A DNA stretch of 64,000 nucleotides from Runella sp. SP2 (GTDB taxonomy: Bacteria; Bacteroidota; Bacteroidia; Cytophagales; Spirosomataceae), in NCBI RefSeq assembly GCF_003711225.1, contig NZ_CP031030.1, positions 7,246,501 to 7,310,500 of the forward strand, read 5' to 3'. Below the pieces are notes generated by a model. The model did no database searches. It was not told the origin of the DNA and saw nothing but the letters and a program-made list of their open reading frames with translations. This document shows, one piece after another, positions 51,224-61,100 of the stretch. The position numbers were made by a program, and so were the translations under genes. How positions within the stretch are numbered: position 1 is the first letter of the stretch; each line of letters begins with the position of its first letter.

Positions 51224-51589
51224 ATGTATGAAAGAAAAATTTTACCAAGCCTAAACTGCGGCTTAGACTTGATTGGCGAAGTACTATATGGCAAATGGAA
51301 AATCCGTTTGCTATGGTTTATCAGTGAGGGGCATCTACGGCCAAGCGAACTGCAACGCAAAATCCCCGATGCCACCAGACGGGTATTGAACATTCAGTTG
51401 AAAGAACTGGAAGACCACGGGTTGGTCACTAAAGAAATTTTTCCAGTTCTTCCGCCTAAAGTGGAGTACCGACTTACTGAGTTGGGTGAAACCATCATCC
51501 CCGTGATTTCAGCTTTGGGTCAATGGGGCGACACCAATGAAGCGCATTTACGGTCGGTTATTTTAAAACGACTGACGAACGAAAGCTAA
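51224..51589 (+). CDS. HxlR family transcriptional regulator
   Basis: 121 residues. The winged-helix HxlR pattern is clear: LDLIGEVLYGKWKIRLLWFISEGHLRPSELQRKIPDATRRVLNIQLKELEDHGLVTKEIFPVLPPKVEYRLTELG. HxlR proteins often sense electrophiles or oxidants via cysteine (here Cys12) and control adjacent oxidoreductases. Divergent from the SDR gene, which it may repress. Confidence 0.9.
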   Translation: MYERKILPSLNCGLDLIGEVLYGKWKIRLLWFISEGHLRPSELQRKIPDATRRVLNIQLKELEDHGLVTKEIFPVLPPKVEYRLTELGETIIPVISALGQWGDTNEAHLRSVILKRLTNES

Positions 51590-51739
51590 TTTCAGTCGTA
51601 GGGTATTTAATCTATTTGTAATAAATATTTTACCGAGTGTCGGCCGCCTCGATGGGTCTTTGTGGAGGGGCTTGTTTACTTTTTCTACAAAGGTTTCGCC
51701 TCTCCGAGGCTATTTGTTTTAATGCATCCAACCTTCAAT

Positions 51740-52183
51740 TTATTGAATCCTTTTAAACTTCATTGTTTTTCCTAAAAGTGAAATACCCAAATACCCACGA
51801 AAATGAAGCTCATTTTCGGTTTTTAGTTTGGCATTTAAGCTGTAACTGTTGCCATCACTTGGGTTGTAGAGCTTTCCACCTTCGTATTCGCCGTCGTCGT
51901 ATTTCAGGTTAGTGACATTGATAATACCTTGTCGCGGGCGGTTTTGTAAGGCTTTGTCAGGATTATTGGAGTCTTTTTTAGACGTTTTTCCGTCGGTTTC
52001 AAACATATTGGAAGCCCAAAGAAGCTTTCCGAAATATTTCCCGTCTTGCTTAAAGAGGTCAAACTTCAATTTTACATCGCCATCAATACTTTCCCATTGC
52101 CCGATTATCTTATCGGCGGGTTGCTGTGCAAAACTCACCACAGAAAGGAACAATAGTAGTCCCGCAAAAAATACCTTTTTCAT
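51740..52183 (-). CDS. DUF2147 family exported protein
   Basis: 147 residues with signal peptide MKKVFFAGLLLFLSVVSFAQ. The DUF2147 lipocalin-like pattern is visible: IIGQWESIDGDVKLKFDLF, GKLLWA, ILNV-type INVTNLKYDDGEYEGGKLYNPSDGNSYS and HFRGYLGISLLGKTMKFKR. Periplasmic, function unknown. Encoded 5 bases after the SDR gene that precedes it on the minus strand. Confidence 0.88.
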   Translation of the reverse strand: MKKVFFAGLLLFLSVVSFAQQPADKIIGQWESIDGDVKLKFDLFKQDGKYFGKLLWASNMFETDGKTSKKDSNNPDKALQNRPRQGIINVTNLKYDDGEYEGGKLYNPSDGNSYSLNAKLKTENELHFRGYLGISLLGKTMKFKRIQ

Positions 52184-52188
52184 CGTTA

Positions 52189-52968
52189 TTAGTTGTTTTT
52201 GAGCTTTTTAATTTCTTTAAATTCACGGTGCCCAAAGTTTAATAAAACGTTGGGCATGAGCCTGCTGGCTAATTTGATAATGTTGATGGCAAAAGGTTTT
52301 AATTCCTTTTTGTCTTTTAGCAGACCATTAATCGCCACTTTTACCATGTCGTCTGCGTTCATCATCATGCTTTCGTTAGGCTGTTTTATCCAATCGTCTT
52401 GCAATTTTGTTTTTACTCCTGGAGGAATCATTTCAAATACCCTTACATTGGTATCTTCCAATTGTAATCGTAAGGATTGGGTGTAGGCGCGAACCCCTGC
52501 TTTGGTTGCGCTGTAAATGGGCGCTGCTGAGTAGCTCATAAAAGCAATACCCGATGAAACGTTGACAATTGCGGCTGATTTTTGTTTTAATAAATGGGGC
52601 AAAAACTGATGCACCATTTGAACGGTTCCTGAAAGATTAGTAGCAATTTCTCGGTTGATATTTTCCAAGTTCAATGACTGATCTTGTACGTCAATTAAAC
52701 GCATCAAACCTGCGTTATTAATGATGATGTTGAGGTCGGGAAATTGTAGCGTAATTTCTTTGTATAACTTCTCAATATCCCTTGGATTACTCACGTCACT
52801 TTGGAACGTATGTACGTTGGGAAATTGCTTTTTTGTTTCGTTAAGTGCATCCAATTTTCTGCCTGTAACAATGATAGTTGCACCTAGTTCAGTCAATTGT
52901 TTTACAAATTCTAAACCGATTCCACTTGTGCCTCCTGTAATAAGGATTGTGCTGTTTTTTAAGTCCAT
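52189..52968 (-). CDS. SDR family protein (DltE-like)
   Basis: 259 residues from the ATG at 52968. TGGTSGIGLEFVKQL, NNAGLMRL, catalytic SSGIAFMSYSAAPIYSATKAG. It resembles DltE-like SDRs from oxidoreductase clusters. Precedes DUF2147 with a 5-base gap, so the two are one transcript. The iorAB operon upstream ends in its own terminator. Confidence 0.88.
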   Translation of the reverse strand: MDLKNSTILITGGTSGIGLEFVKQLTELGATIIVTGRKLDALNETKKQFPNVHTFQSDVSNPRDIEKLYKEITLQFPDLNIIINNAGLMRLIDVQDQSLNLENINREIATNLSGTVQMVHQFLPHLLKQKSAAIVNVSSGIAFMSYSAAPIYSATKAGVRAYTQSLRLQLEDTNVRVFEMIPPGVKTKLQDDWIKQPNESMMMNADDMVKVAINGLLKDKKELKPFAINIIKLASRLMPNVLLNFGHREFKEIKKLKNN

Positions 52969-53069
52969 TTTTTTGCGTGTTTTGTTAATGCAAAGGTCAG
53001 CACTAACCCGCAAAGGAATGTAGCTAAAAGTCGGTTTGTTGTAGTCAAAAAGGAAGGAGCTTTTTAAAT

Positions 53070-53106
53070 AAAAAAAGCTATAAGGTTTCTACAACCTTAT
53101 AGCTTT
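53070..53106 (-). terminator. Intrinsic terminator of the iorAB-like operon
   Basis: AAAGCTATAAGGTT (53074-53087) pairs perfectly with its complement at 53093-53106 around a 5-base loop. On the minus strand the stem is followed by T6ATTT. It lies 20 bases past the iorB-like stop. Confidence 0.9.
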
Positions 53107-53125
53107 GGCAACGGAAAAATAAATC

Positions 53126-55297
53126 TTACAGATTTGATGCGGCCTGAAAAGCCAACTGCAAAGGCAGCGACCTTAAACGCTTACCCGTCAGGTCAAAAAT
53201 CGCATTGGCGATGGCGGGTGCAATGGGAGAAAGCGGAGGCTCTCCAACCCCCGAAGGTACCTCAGAACCTTCGTGTAAAATGACTTCTATTTCGGGTGTA
53301 TCGCTGAGGCGGACTACTTGGTAATTATGGAAATTGGTTTGTACAAATTGCCCATTTTCTACCGTGCCTTGCTCGTAAAGAGTCGCACTGATGGCCATCA
53401 TGGTAGCACCTTCTACTTGCTGCCTGATACCGTCGGGGTTAATGATTTTGCCAGGGTCAATGGCCTGTGTCACTTTCACAACCTTAATGGCTCCATCGAC
53501 GATTTTTACTTCTACCACCGCCGCCGAAACCGTTTTACGGTCGTCGCATACTGCCAAGCCGCGCCCAATCCCTTCCGACTTTGGCAAGTGCCAGCCTGAT
53601 TTTTCGCCAATGATTTCGAGCAACTTTTTCCGACGAACCAACTGAGGTGTGTCGTCGCAGTGGTCGATTCGCAACTTCAGGGGATTAACGCCTGCTCTAT
53701 GCGCCAATTCATCCATAAAACTTTCGATGGCGAACGTATTGGCAAACATCCCCACTCCCCGCCATATACTGGTTTCAAAGGGAAGGTTGTTGTGCCATAC
53801 TGTGGTTTTAATGTTGGTGACATGGTACGGGCACCGCGCGCCGTGTCCTGCCACGATAAAGTCGGCACCCAAAATGGTTTCGGCAATAGCGGGGACGGAG
53901 TTAAATATCATCGGCCCCGTGGCAAGATGGTGTTCAAAAGCCAAAATTTTCCCCTCTTTGCTCACTTTCCCTTTTAAAACATGGTGGGTATTGGGCCTTA
54001 CGTATCCGTTTTGAAACTCTTGCTGGCGGGTAGCAAGCAGGTGAACGGGCTTCCCGACGGCTTTGGATAGTTTGGCCGCCTCCACGGCGTTGCTCTTAAA
54101 CGCCTTTCTGCCAAATCCGCCTCCCATGTACGTAGGCATAATGGCAACGTCCTCGGTGTTAAGGTCTAACGCCTCCGCAACGGAAGTTTGTAAATAGGCT
54201 GGATTTTGGAAAGAAGCGTAAAGCGTTATTTTGTTATCTTTATAATCAGCGACGACAATGGAAGGCTCTAAATTGCCATGAAAACCAATCGGCGTACGAA
54301 ATTCGCCCGTTAGCACCTCATCGGTTACGCTGCCTGTGTCGCCATCGTTTTGGATATTAACCTCTTTGCCGTTCCCGACCGTTATTAATTTTTCGAGGTC
54401 CTTGGTAGAAACGTTGGGGTTGTAGTCCCACTCCGCCTTGATTTTCTCCACCGCCGTTTGGGTGGCGTAGCGAGACGTGGCTACCACGCCAATCCAGTTT
54501 GTTTCTTCCACGATTTTTAGTACGCCCGCCGAATTTTTTGCACTACTGGTATCTGCACTTTTGAGCGTTCCTTTCACATAGGGAGAATAAAGCATCGCGC
54601 CGTAAACCATATCAGGCAAGGTAGTATCAATGCCGTAAATCGGTTTGCCGAGGACTTTATCGGGCAAATCAATTCGTTTTTGTTGTTTTCCGACGTACTT
54701 GAACTGTGAAGACGGCCGTAACGCGGGTGTTTCGGTCGTTTCCCATTTGGTAATTTGTTTGGCCAAGTCGGCATACGATAATTGCTTATCACCTGCCGTC
54801 AACATTCCGTCTTTGGTGGAGATGGAAGCGACGGGAATATTCCACAATTTCGACGCCTGAAGTTTGAGGGTTTCTCGCAGGGTAGCGGCCACTTCTCGAA
54901 TAGTGACATAAAAAGAAGAGGTGCTGTTGCTTCCCCCCGTATTTGAGAGAAGGCCGTTCAGAGAGTTGGCATGAACAACCTTGATTTTTTCCACCGCAAT
55001 GTCCAGTTCTTCCGCAGCAAGCATGGCAAAACCCGTAAAAATCCCTTGTCCCATTTCGGCTTTGGGCGATTTTAGGGTAATGGTATTGTCGGCATTGACT
55101 TCAAACCATAGCTTATGGTCAAAGTTCGAGACATCCGCTGGAATTTCCATTTCGGAAGTGAAGTCACTTATTTTTCTTCTAATAGCTCCTTGTCCGAAAT
55201 AGAGCAAGGCCAACGTTCCTGCCACACCTGAGCCAGAGATGGCCAAAAATTTTCTTCTCGAAAATCCCTTTTTAGGTTTTTTATCCTTGTTTTCCAT
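53126..55297 (-). CDS. Molybdopterin-binding aldehyde/isoquinoline oxidoreductase large subunit
   Basis: 723 residues. A twin-arginine signal (FSRRKFLAISGSG) at the N terminus implies export of the folded, cofactor-loaded protein. The xanthine-dehydrogenase-type molybdenum domains show YMGGGFGRKAF, FETSIWRGVGMFANTFAIESFMDELAH and the catalytic Glu in SGVGEPPLSP near the C terminus. It matches the isoquinoline 1-oxidoreductase beta type (IorB), used for aldehydes or N-heterocycles. Its Fe-S partner gene overlaps it by 17 bases. No cytochrome subunit is adjacent. Confidence 0.92.
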   Translation of the reverse strand: MENKDKKPKKGFSRRKFLAISGSGVAGTLALLYFGQGAIRRKISDFTSEMEIPADVSNFDHKLWFEVNADNTITLKSPKAEMGQGIFTGFAMLAAEELDIAVEKIKVVHANSLNGLLSNTGGSNSTSSFYVTIREVAATLRETLKLQASKLWNIPVASISTKDGMLTAGDKQLSYADLAKQITKWETTETPALRPSSQFKYVGKQQKRIDLPDKVLGKPIYGIDTTLPDMVYGAMLYSPYVKGTLKSADTSSAKNSAGVLKIVEETNWIGVVATSRYATQTAVEKIKAEWDYNPNVSTKDLEKLITVGNGKEVNIQNDGDTGSVTDEVLTGEFRTPIGFHGNLEPSIVVADYKDNKITLYASFQNPAYLQTSVAEALDLNTEDVAIMPTYMGGGFGRKAFKSNAVEAAKLSKAVGKPVHLLATRQQEFQNGYVRPNTHHVLKGKVSKEGKILAFEHHLATGPMIFNSVPAIAETILGADFIVAGHGARCPYHVTNIKTTVWHNNLPFETSIWRGVGMFANTFAIESFMDELAHRAGVNPLKLRIDHCDDTPQLVRRKKLLEIIGEKSGWHLPKSEGIGRGLAVCDDRKTVSAAVVEVKIVDGAIKVVKVTQAIDPGKIINPDGIRQQVEGATMMAISATLYEQGTVENGQFVQTNFHNYQVVRLSDTPEIEVILHEGSEVPSGVGEPPLSPIAPAIANAIFDLTGKRLRSLPLQLAFQAASNL

Positions 55298-55757
55298 CGT
55301 TTTTCAGTTTTGCCGCCAAAAGAATTGCTTTAATAATGCGAGGATGCGTACCACACCGACAGATGTTGGAAATGCCGTTTTTGATGTCATCGACTGTGGG
55401 GTTGGGGTTTCCTTCCAAAAGCTTAGCCGCTGCCATCATAAAACCCGATTGGCAGTAGCCGCATTGGGGGACTTGAACTTCCAGCCACGCTTGCTGTACG
55501 GGGTGCAGATGGGTTTCGTCTTCCGAAAGCCCCTCGATGGTGGTTATTTTTTTGCCATTGGCCATTTGGGAAGGATACGAACAGGAGCGGATTAAATCCC
55601 CGTCAACATAAAGCGAGCAAGCGCCGCACTGGGCTTTGCCACAGCCAAACTTTGTCCCTTTAAGCTGGGCTTCATCACGAATGAGCCAAAGTAAAGGCAT
55701 GTCGGGCTCGACATCCAAAACCGTAGGCTTGTTATTGATGGTTAGTGAAAGTTGCAT
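55281..55757 (-). CDS. (2Fe-2S) subunit of the molybdenum oxidoreductase
   Basis: 158 residues. Both cluster motifs are complete: GCGKAQCGACSLYVDG...SC (plant-type [2Fe-2S]) and QCGYCQSGFMMAA...CRCGTHPRI. Passes electrons from the molybdenum centre of the large subunit, encoded immediately downstream with overlapping frames. IorA type. No signal peptide, so it is presumably co-exported with the Tat-bearing large subunit. Confidence 0.93.
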   Translation of the reverse strand: MQLSLTINNKPTVLDVEPDMPLLWLIRDEAQLKGTKFGCGKAQCGACSLYVDGDLIRSCSYPSQMANGKKITTIEGLSEDETHLHPVQQAWLEVQVPQCGYCQSGFMMAAAKLLEGNPNPTVDDIKNGISNICRCGTHPRIIKAILLAAKLKNDGKQG

Positions 55758-55878
55758 AGTGATTCAATTGAGAAGTCATTGTTTCTGCTTTTTTACCACG
55801 GCAAGTTTCAAAAAAATCAAAGCAATTATGTAGTTAAAAGGCGCAATCTTGTAGCCAAAAGGGAGATAGGAACTATTT

Positions 55879-56256
55879 TTATTTTCCGATAATCTCTTTT
55901 CGGTGTTTTACGCCCCACTCAGCCATGATTTGAATCAGCTCTTTGAACGAATTTCCGTATTCGGTAATGGCATATTCTACCGAAATAGGCTGGGTGTCTT
56001 TGACCGTTCTTGAAATTAATTTGTTCATTTCTAGGTCTTTTAACTCGCGGCTCAATACCTTCCCAGAGATACCGTCCACCAGTTTTAATAACTCGCTAAA
56101 CCTTCTTGGACTAAAACAAAGGCAGGTAACGATGGAGATTTTCCATTTTCCGCCCAATACGTCCATAATGTCTTGAATAGCTCTCATAGAGGTGGTACAA
56201 ACTTCATTGTCTGCCACGCAAGCGGCTGGTTTCTTAATTGTCACAAGCTGACTCAT
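55879..56256 (-). CDS. HxlR family transcriptional regulator
   Basis: 125 residues. IQDIMDVLGGKWKISIVTCLCFSPRRFSELLKLVDGISGKVLSRELKDLEMNKLISRTV is the HxlR winged helix. Cys residues near the start (C13, C21) and in VTCLCF could be redox-sensing (inference). Divergent from the SDR gene starting at 56352. The gap has GGTA and TTACC half-sites around an AT-rich centre that could be its operator. Confidence 0.9.
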   Translation of the reverse strand: MSQLVTIKKPAACVADNEVCTTSMRAIQDIMDVLGGKWKISIVTCLCFSPRRFSELLKLVDGISGKVLSRELKDLEMNKLISRTVKDTQPISVEYAITEYGNSFKELIQIMAEWGVKHRKEIIGK

Positions 56257-56351
56257 TGGTAAATTGGTAGATTAAAATAAACTATTACCTTATGACACAA
56301 AGTTACAAAATGTCATCAACTTTGCAGCGTACTTTTAAAAAAACACAGCAA

Positions 56352-57215
56352 ATGAGTAACAAAGTTGTATTGATTACAGGGACGAATAGTGGGTTTGGTT
56401 GGTTGACCGCCAACACGTTAGCCGAATTGGGGCACAAGGTATATGCTACCATGCGAGATACCCAATCTAAAAATGCCGACAAAGCAAAAGCACTGGCACA
56501 GGTGGCCAATATCACGGTGCTAGACGTTACGCTGACGGACGATGCGAGTGTAAAAACTGCTATTGATTCAGTGATTGCCGCCGAAGGGCGAATTGATGTA
56601 TTGGTCAATAATGCGGGTTTTGCGGCTTCGGGGGTAACTGAGAGTTTTACCACGACCGACGTGGAGGAAATGTTTGGACTGCATGTGGTGGCTTATTGGA
56701 GATTGATGAAAGCCGTTTTGCCCGTCATGCGTCAACAAGCCGATGGGCTCATCGTGAATATCTCAAGCGGTGCGGGACGGTTTGCGTTTCCGTTTATGAC
56801 AGTCTATAGTGCCGCCAAATTTGGGTTAGAAGGGTTGAGCGAAGGATTGCATTACGAAGTAAAACCCTTGGGCGTGGACGTGGCGATTATTCAGCCAGGT
56901 GCCTTCCCGACCGATATTTTGCACAAAGTCAGAACGGGTTCTGATGAGTCGGTTGTGGCAGGATACGGCGCATTGGCAGAAATTCCGAATCAGATGGGGA
57001 ACGGCTTGGCACAATTGTTCGAAACAACCAAACCTAATCCTCAAGAAGTAGCCGATGCCGTAGTAACGCTCATAAACCTACCCAAAGGCGAACGCCCCCT
57101 CAGAACGGTCGTTGACCCATCAACGGGCTACATCGTAGAAGCGGCCAACGAAGCAGTACAGGTAGAATATGAAAAAACAATTACCGCATTTGGCATGGGT
57201 TCTTTGTTAAATTAA
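56352..57215 (+). CDS. SDR family oxidoreductase
   Basis: 287 residues from ATG 56352 (MSNKVVLITGTNSGFGWLTAN). Cofactor motif TGTNSGFG, NNAGFAASG, Ser in NISSGAGRFAFP and Tyr/Lys in VYSAAKFGLEGL. The TGTNSGFG variant and length match the SDR type that often sits beside HxlR regulators. Likely NADPH-dependent carbonyl reductase. Ends in a strong terminator. Confidence 0.9.
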   Translation: MSNKVVLITGTNSGFGWLTANTLAELGHKVYATMRDTQSKNADKAKALAQVANITVLDVTLTDDASVKTAIDSVIAAEGRIDVLVNNAGFAASGVTESFTTTDVEEMFGLHVVAYWRLMKAVLPVMRQQADGLIVNISSGAGRFAFPFMTVYSAAKFGLEGLSEGLHYEVKPLGVDVAIIQPGAFPTDILHKVRTGSDESVVAGYGALAEIPNQMGNGLAQLFETTKPNPQEVADAVVTLINLPKGERPLRTVVDPSTGYIVEAANEAVQVEYEKTITAFGMGSLLN

Positions 57216-57230
57216 GGCTTCGACGCCTTG

Positions 57231-57270
57231 AAACGGGTCAAGCAGCATACATGTTGCTTGGCCCGTTTTT
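57231..57270 (+). terminator. Intrinsic terminator
   Basis: AAACGGGTCAAGCA pairs with TGCTTGGCCCGTTT (one T.G position), followed by TT. It lies 16 bases after the SDR stop. Confidence 0.85.
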
Positions 57271-57271
57271 G

Positions 57272-57574
57272 CTATAATTTTTGTCCCAAATAGAGTACGG
57301 ATGCCTTAATGGATTGCTCTTTGAGGTGTAAAATCTTTTTGCGGTCTTCGTCTTTCATAAAATTTTGGAAGTCTTCGTGGGCGTCAAACTCTACCAGATG
57401 GATTTCATAAGGTGCTTCGATTTGCGCTTCAATAAAACTCTCTTTGGGTGGGCGTACCCTAAACAAAAGACGGCCATTGTACTTGGCGATGGTGGGGATG
57501 GCCACGCTTTCAAATTCATCAAAAACAGCCTCTTGGCCTTCAATGACGTAAATAAGTTGGGTGATGTGTATCAT
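57272..57574 (-). CDS. DUF1330/EthD-like small protein
   Basis: 100 residues. ITQLIYVIEGQEAVFDEFESVAIPTIAKYNGRLLFRVRPP is the dimeric alpha/beta barrel pattern of DUF1330-type proteins, followed by YEIHLVEFDAHEDFQNFM. Cytoplasmic, function unknown. Encoded 24 bases after the VOC gene and convergent with the SDR gene. Confidence 0.82.
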   Translation of the reverse strand: MIHITQLIYVIEGQEAVFDEFESVAIPTIAKYNGRLLFRVRPPKESFIEAQIEAPYEIHLVEFDAHEDFQNFMKDEDRKKILHLKEQSIKASVLYLGQKL

Positions 57575-57598
57575 TTCTTGTTTTTTTATGGGCGTCTG

Positions 57599-57964
57599 CT
57601 ACACTTTTAACCAAGTCGGAGAGTCTTCGGTTGGCTGGTTGACTCGAATTAAATGACCGTCTGGGTCGCTAAATTCAATGCTTGTCATCCCCAAATGTGA
57701 TTTTTTGGGTTCGCTAAAGTTAATTCCATTCGCAGAGAGTCTTTCGATTACCTCTGGCAAATTGTCTGTCAAAAAACTTACAACAGCCGTATTGGGCGAT
57801 AAATGGGTTGACGTATTAAAATCAATCCCTCCCACTCCCGACTGGAAAACGTTGAGTGCTGCTTGGTCAACCGAAGTCTTTAGACCTAAAATAGCGTTGT
57901 AAAATGATTTACTTTTGGCGGGGTCACTGGTGCCCAGCTCAATTTCGTGAAGTCTTATTTTCAT
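57599..57964 (-). CDS. VOC superfamily (glyoxalase-like) protein
   Basis: 121 residues, one pair of betaalphabetabetabeta modules. HEIELGTSDPAKSKSFYNAILGLKTSVD, then MTSIEFSDPDGHLIRVNQP with the metal-ligand Glu/His positions of vicinal oxygen chelate proteins. Could be a glyoxalase, dioxygenase or binding protein. Forms an operon with the DUF1330 gene. Confidence 0.88.
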   Translation of the reverse strand: MKIRLHEIELGTSDPAKSKSFYNAILGLKTSVDQAALNVFQSGVGGIDFNTSTHLSPNTAVVSFLTDNLPEVIERLSANGINFSEPKKSHLGMTSIEFSDPDGHLIRVNQPTEDSPTWLKV

Positions 57965-58060
57965 TTTATTGGGGGTGATAGTATGAGGGGCAAAGCTGAC
58001 TTATCACAAAGCGACTTGGGGTTAGGTTTTACTTTTACTCAAAAAAATAAGGGGATTTTG

Positions 58061-58135
58061 GGTAAAAAAAGAGTGGGTTTACCATTTTAATAGCAAATCT
58101 CCTCCACTCTTTTCTAAAGCCCTTCTTCCTACCAA
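58061..58135 (+). promoter_or_regulatory. Hairpin leader shared with the FG-GAP protein gene
   Basis: Starts GGGTAAAAAAAGAGTGGG and contains AAAAGAGTGG pairing with CCACTCTTTT, then CTAAAGCCCTTCTTC just before the ATG. A closely similar leader precedes the gene at 62129. Confidence 0.5.
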
Positions 58136-61100
58136 ATGAAAAACACTGTTTTGTTTCAGCGTAGCTCCTTCTTAGTCTGCACCGTGCTGTTATTGTATTC
58201 CCAAGGCTGTAACGTACCGCAAAAACAAGTAGTCTCCAAAGATAAGTTTGCCGACCACGTTCGCACTACCGAGTTTCGGACGCCCGAGCAAGAGCGCCGA
58301 GGCTTTACGTTGCCGCCAGGTTTTGAAATTACGCTTTTTGCGTCCGAACCCCAGATTGCCAAACCCATTAACATGGAATTTGACGACCGTGGACGACTGT
58401 GGGTTGCGCACTCGCTCGACTACCCCATGCCTGCGGTTTCGGGCGGAGGGAAAGATAAAATCACCATTTTGGAAGATACCAACGGCGACGGAAAAGCCGA
58501 TAAATTTACTGATTTTCAGGATGGGCTCAATATCCCTATTGGCATCATGCCCGTAACCGACGGCGCTATTGCGTACAGCATTCCCAACGTCTATCATTTT
58601 ACCGATGCCAACAACGATGGCAAAGCCGACCGCCGAAAAGTGATTTTGGGGGAGTTTGGCTACAAAGATACCCACGGAATGGTGAGCAATTTTGTGCGTG
58701 GGTTTGACGGTTGGATGCACTCGTGCCACGGTTTTACTAACACGTCCAAAATCGCGGGCACCGACGGCGATTCGGTGACGATGGTGTCGGGCAATACCTT
58801 TCGCTTTCGAACCGACGGCAGTCGAGTAGAACAAACCACCTACGGGCGTGTCAATCCGTTTGGATATGCCTACGACGAACGCGGGTTTTTGTACTCCGTC
58901 GATTGCCACTCAAAACCCATTTACCAGCTCATTAAAGGCGCTGATTATCCGCATTTTGGCAAGAAACCAACGGGAATAGGCTTTGGCCCCGAAATGATGA
59001 GCTATGAACTAGGCTCAACGGCACTTTCGGGCTTGGCCTATTACATTGGCGAGCAGTTTCCTGCCGAGTACCGCAACAGTTTTTACAACGGCGACGTGGT
59101 TACGTGCCGTATCAACCGCAACACCATTACCTACAATGGCTCAACGCCCGTAGCGCACAAAGAAGCCGATTTTTTGGTCAGTGACGACCCTTGGTTTCGC
59201 CCCGTGGATGTGAAAGTCGGCCCCGACGGAGCGCTCTATATTGCCGACTTTTACAATCGAATCATTGGGCATTACGAAGTGCCGCTCAATCACCCAGGCC
59301 GCGACCGCACCAGTGGGCGTATTTGGCGGATTACTTACAAAGGTGGCTCAGCCCAAACCCCTTTGAAAGATTGGTCAAAGGCGTCTATCGACGAGTTAGT
59401 GGCGGGGTTGGGTCATCCCCAGCTCAACGTTCGTCTAAAAATAGCGGATCGTTTGGTGGATGGCTGGAAAGAAAAGGCGATTCTGCCTGTGTCGCAGTTG
59501 CTAACCTCGCCTACGACCGATGCCAAGGTGTTTGTACAGGGTCTTTGGATACTTCACCGCTTGAACGCTCTGTCCGCTTCGGCATTGGACAAAGCCCTGC
59601 ATCATCCTGACCCGCTGGTGCAAGTGCACGGATACCGCGTACTGGCCGAGTCGGCGGTCATTAGCGATGCCCATCAGGCGTTGGCCGTGGGAACATTGGC
59701 CGATAAAGACCCTTTTGTTCGTCGAGTAGCAGCCGAAGTTTTGACCCGTTTTCCTGCTTTGAAAAATATCGCTCCATTGGTGGATTTGTACCAACAAACC
59801 AACGACGAAGATTCGCATTTGAAATATACCACCCTGCTGGCTATACGTACAAATTTGGCCGCAAAAGGCATGATTCGTCAGGTGGCAAGCGCCAATTGGA
59901 GCGAGACCCAACGGGCCATTTTGTGCAAAGCTGCGGTGGACGTTCCCTCGCCCGAAGTGGCTTCTTTTGTTTTGGAATACGCCACCCAACACCCATTGCC
60001 CACCGACGAGTTGGCCAAGTACCTGGAATACACGGCTCGCTACACGGATGCCCCTGCGCTCAACGAAACCATTGGCTCTTTGGAAAAACGTTACGCCGAT
60101 AACCACGAAACGCAGTTTGCGGCTTACAACGCGCTGCGAAGAGGGCTGGCGCAGGGAGGAAAAACGGTGACTAGCCGTATGCAAGAGTGGGGGACAACAC
60201 TGGCAAAGCAGTATTTGGAACAACCGTCGGTGGAAAAAGAGACGGCGCAGCAAATGGCGCGTCGGGTGCAGGCGGCCGAGGTGGCGGGCGAGTTTAAAAG
60301 CAAATCGTTGGAGCCGTCGGTGCTTCGTTTGTTCAAAAATGCCCAAGCCGACGACCGAGTGCGGGTAGCCGCTGCCAGTGCGCTCATGAGCATGGATGCT
60401 TCCGCGTACACGCCGCTCATTGGCGGGGTGTTTTTGGAACGTTCGGAAAAGGTATCCTTGCGGGAAAAACTGGTAGGGGTACTGACGCGTACCCATACGC
60501 CCGAAGTAAACGGATGGCTGCGAAAAGGACTAAACGGAGGAGCGCGTAGCTTACAAGGGGTGATTGCGGCGGCGTTGGCCAACTCCGAGTCGGGCATTGA
60601 CCAATTGCTCAATGCTTTAAAAGAAGAAGAAATCAACGTGGACGTGGTCAGGGAAGGAACGGTGAAAGAGCGCTTGGCGTCGAAGATGACCTCTAAGCAA
60701 CAAGCGTTGCTCAACGAATTGACGGCGGGGAGCGCCAACGAGTTTGAGGAACGTCAACAACTGATTCAGGCGCGTTTGGCAGGTTTTGAGTCGTCGAAGG
60801 CAACGCTGGAGGCGGGCAAAAGTGTGTTTGTGCAAAATTGCAGTTCGTGTCACCAAATCAAAGGTGCAGGTGGGTTGATTGGCCCGCAGCTGGACGGCAT
60901 TGGTAATTGGGGTAAAAAAGCCCTGACTGAAAAGATATTAGACCCCAATCGGAATATCTCAGAGGCGTTTCGGAATTATAACATTACGCTCAACAACGGC
61001 CAAACCATGACGGGACTTTACCGCCGCACGGAAGGGCAAACGATGATTTTTGCCAACAACGCAGGACAAGAATTTTCGGTAGCAAAAAACGACATTAAAG

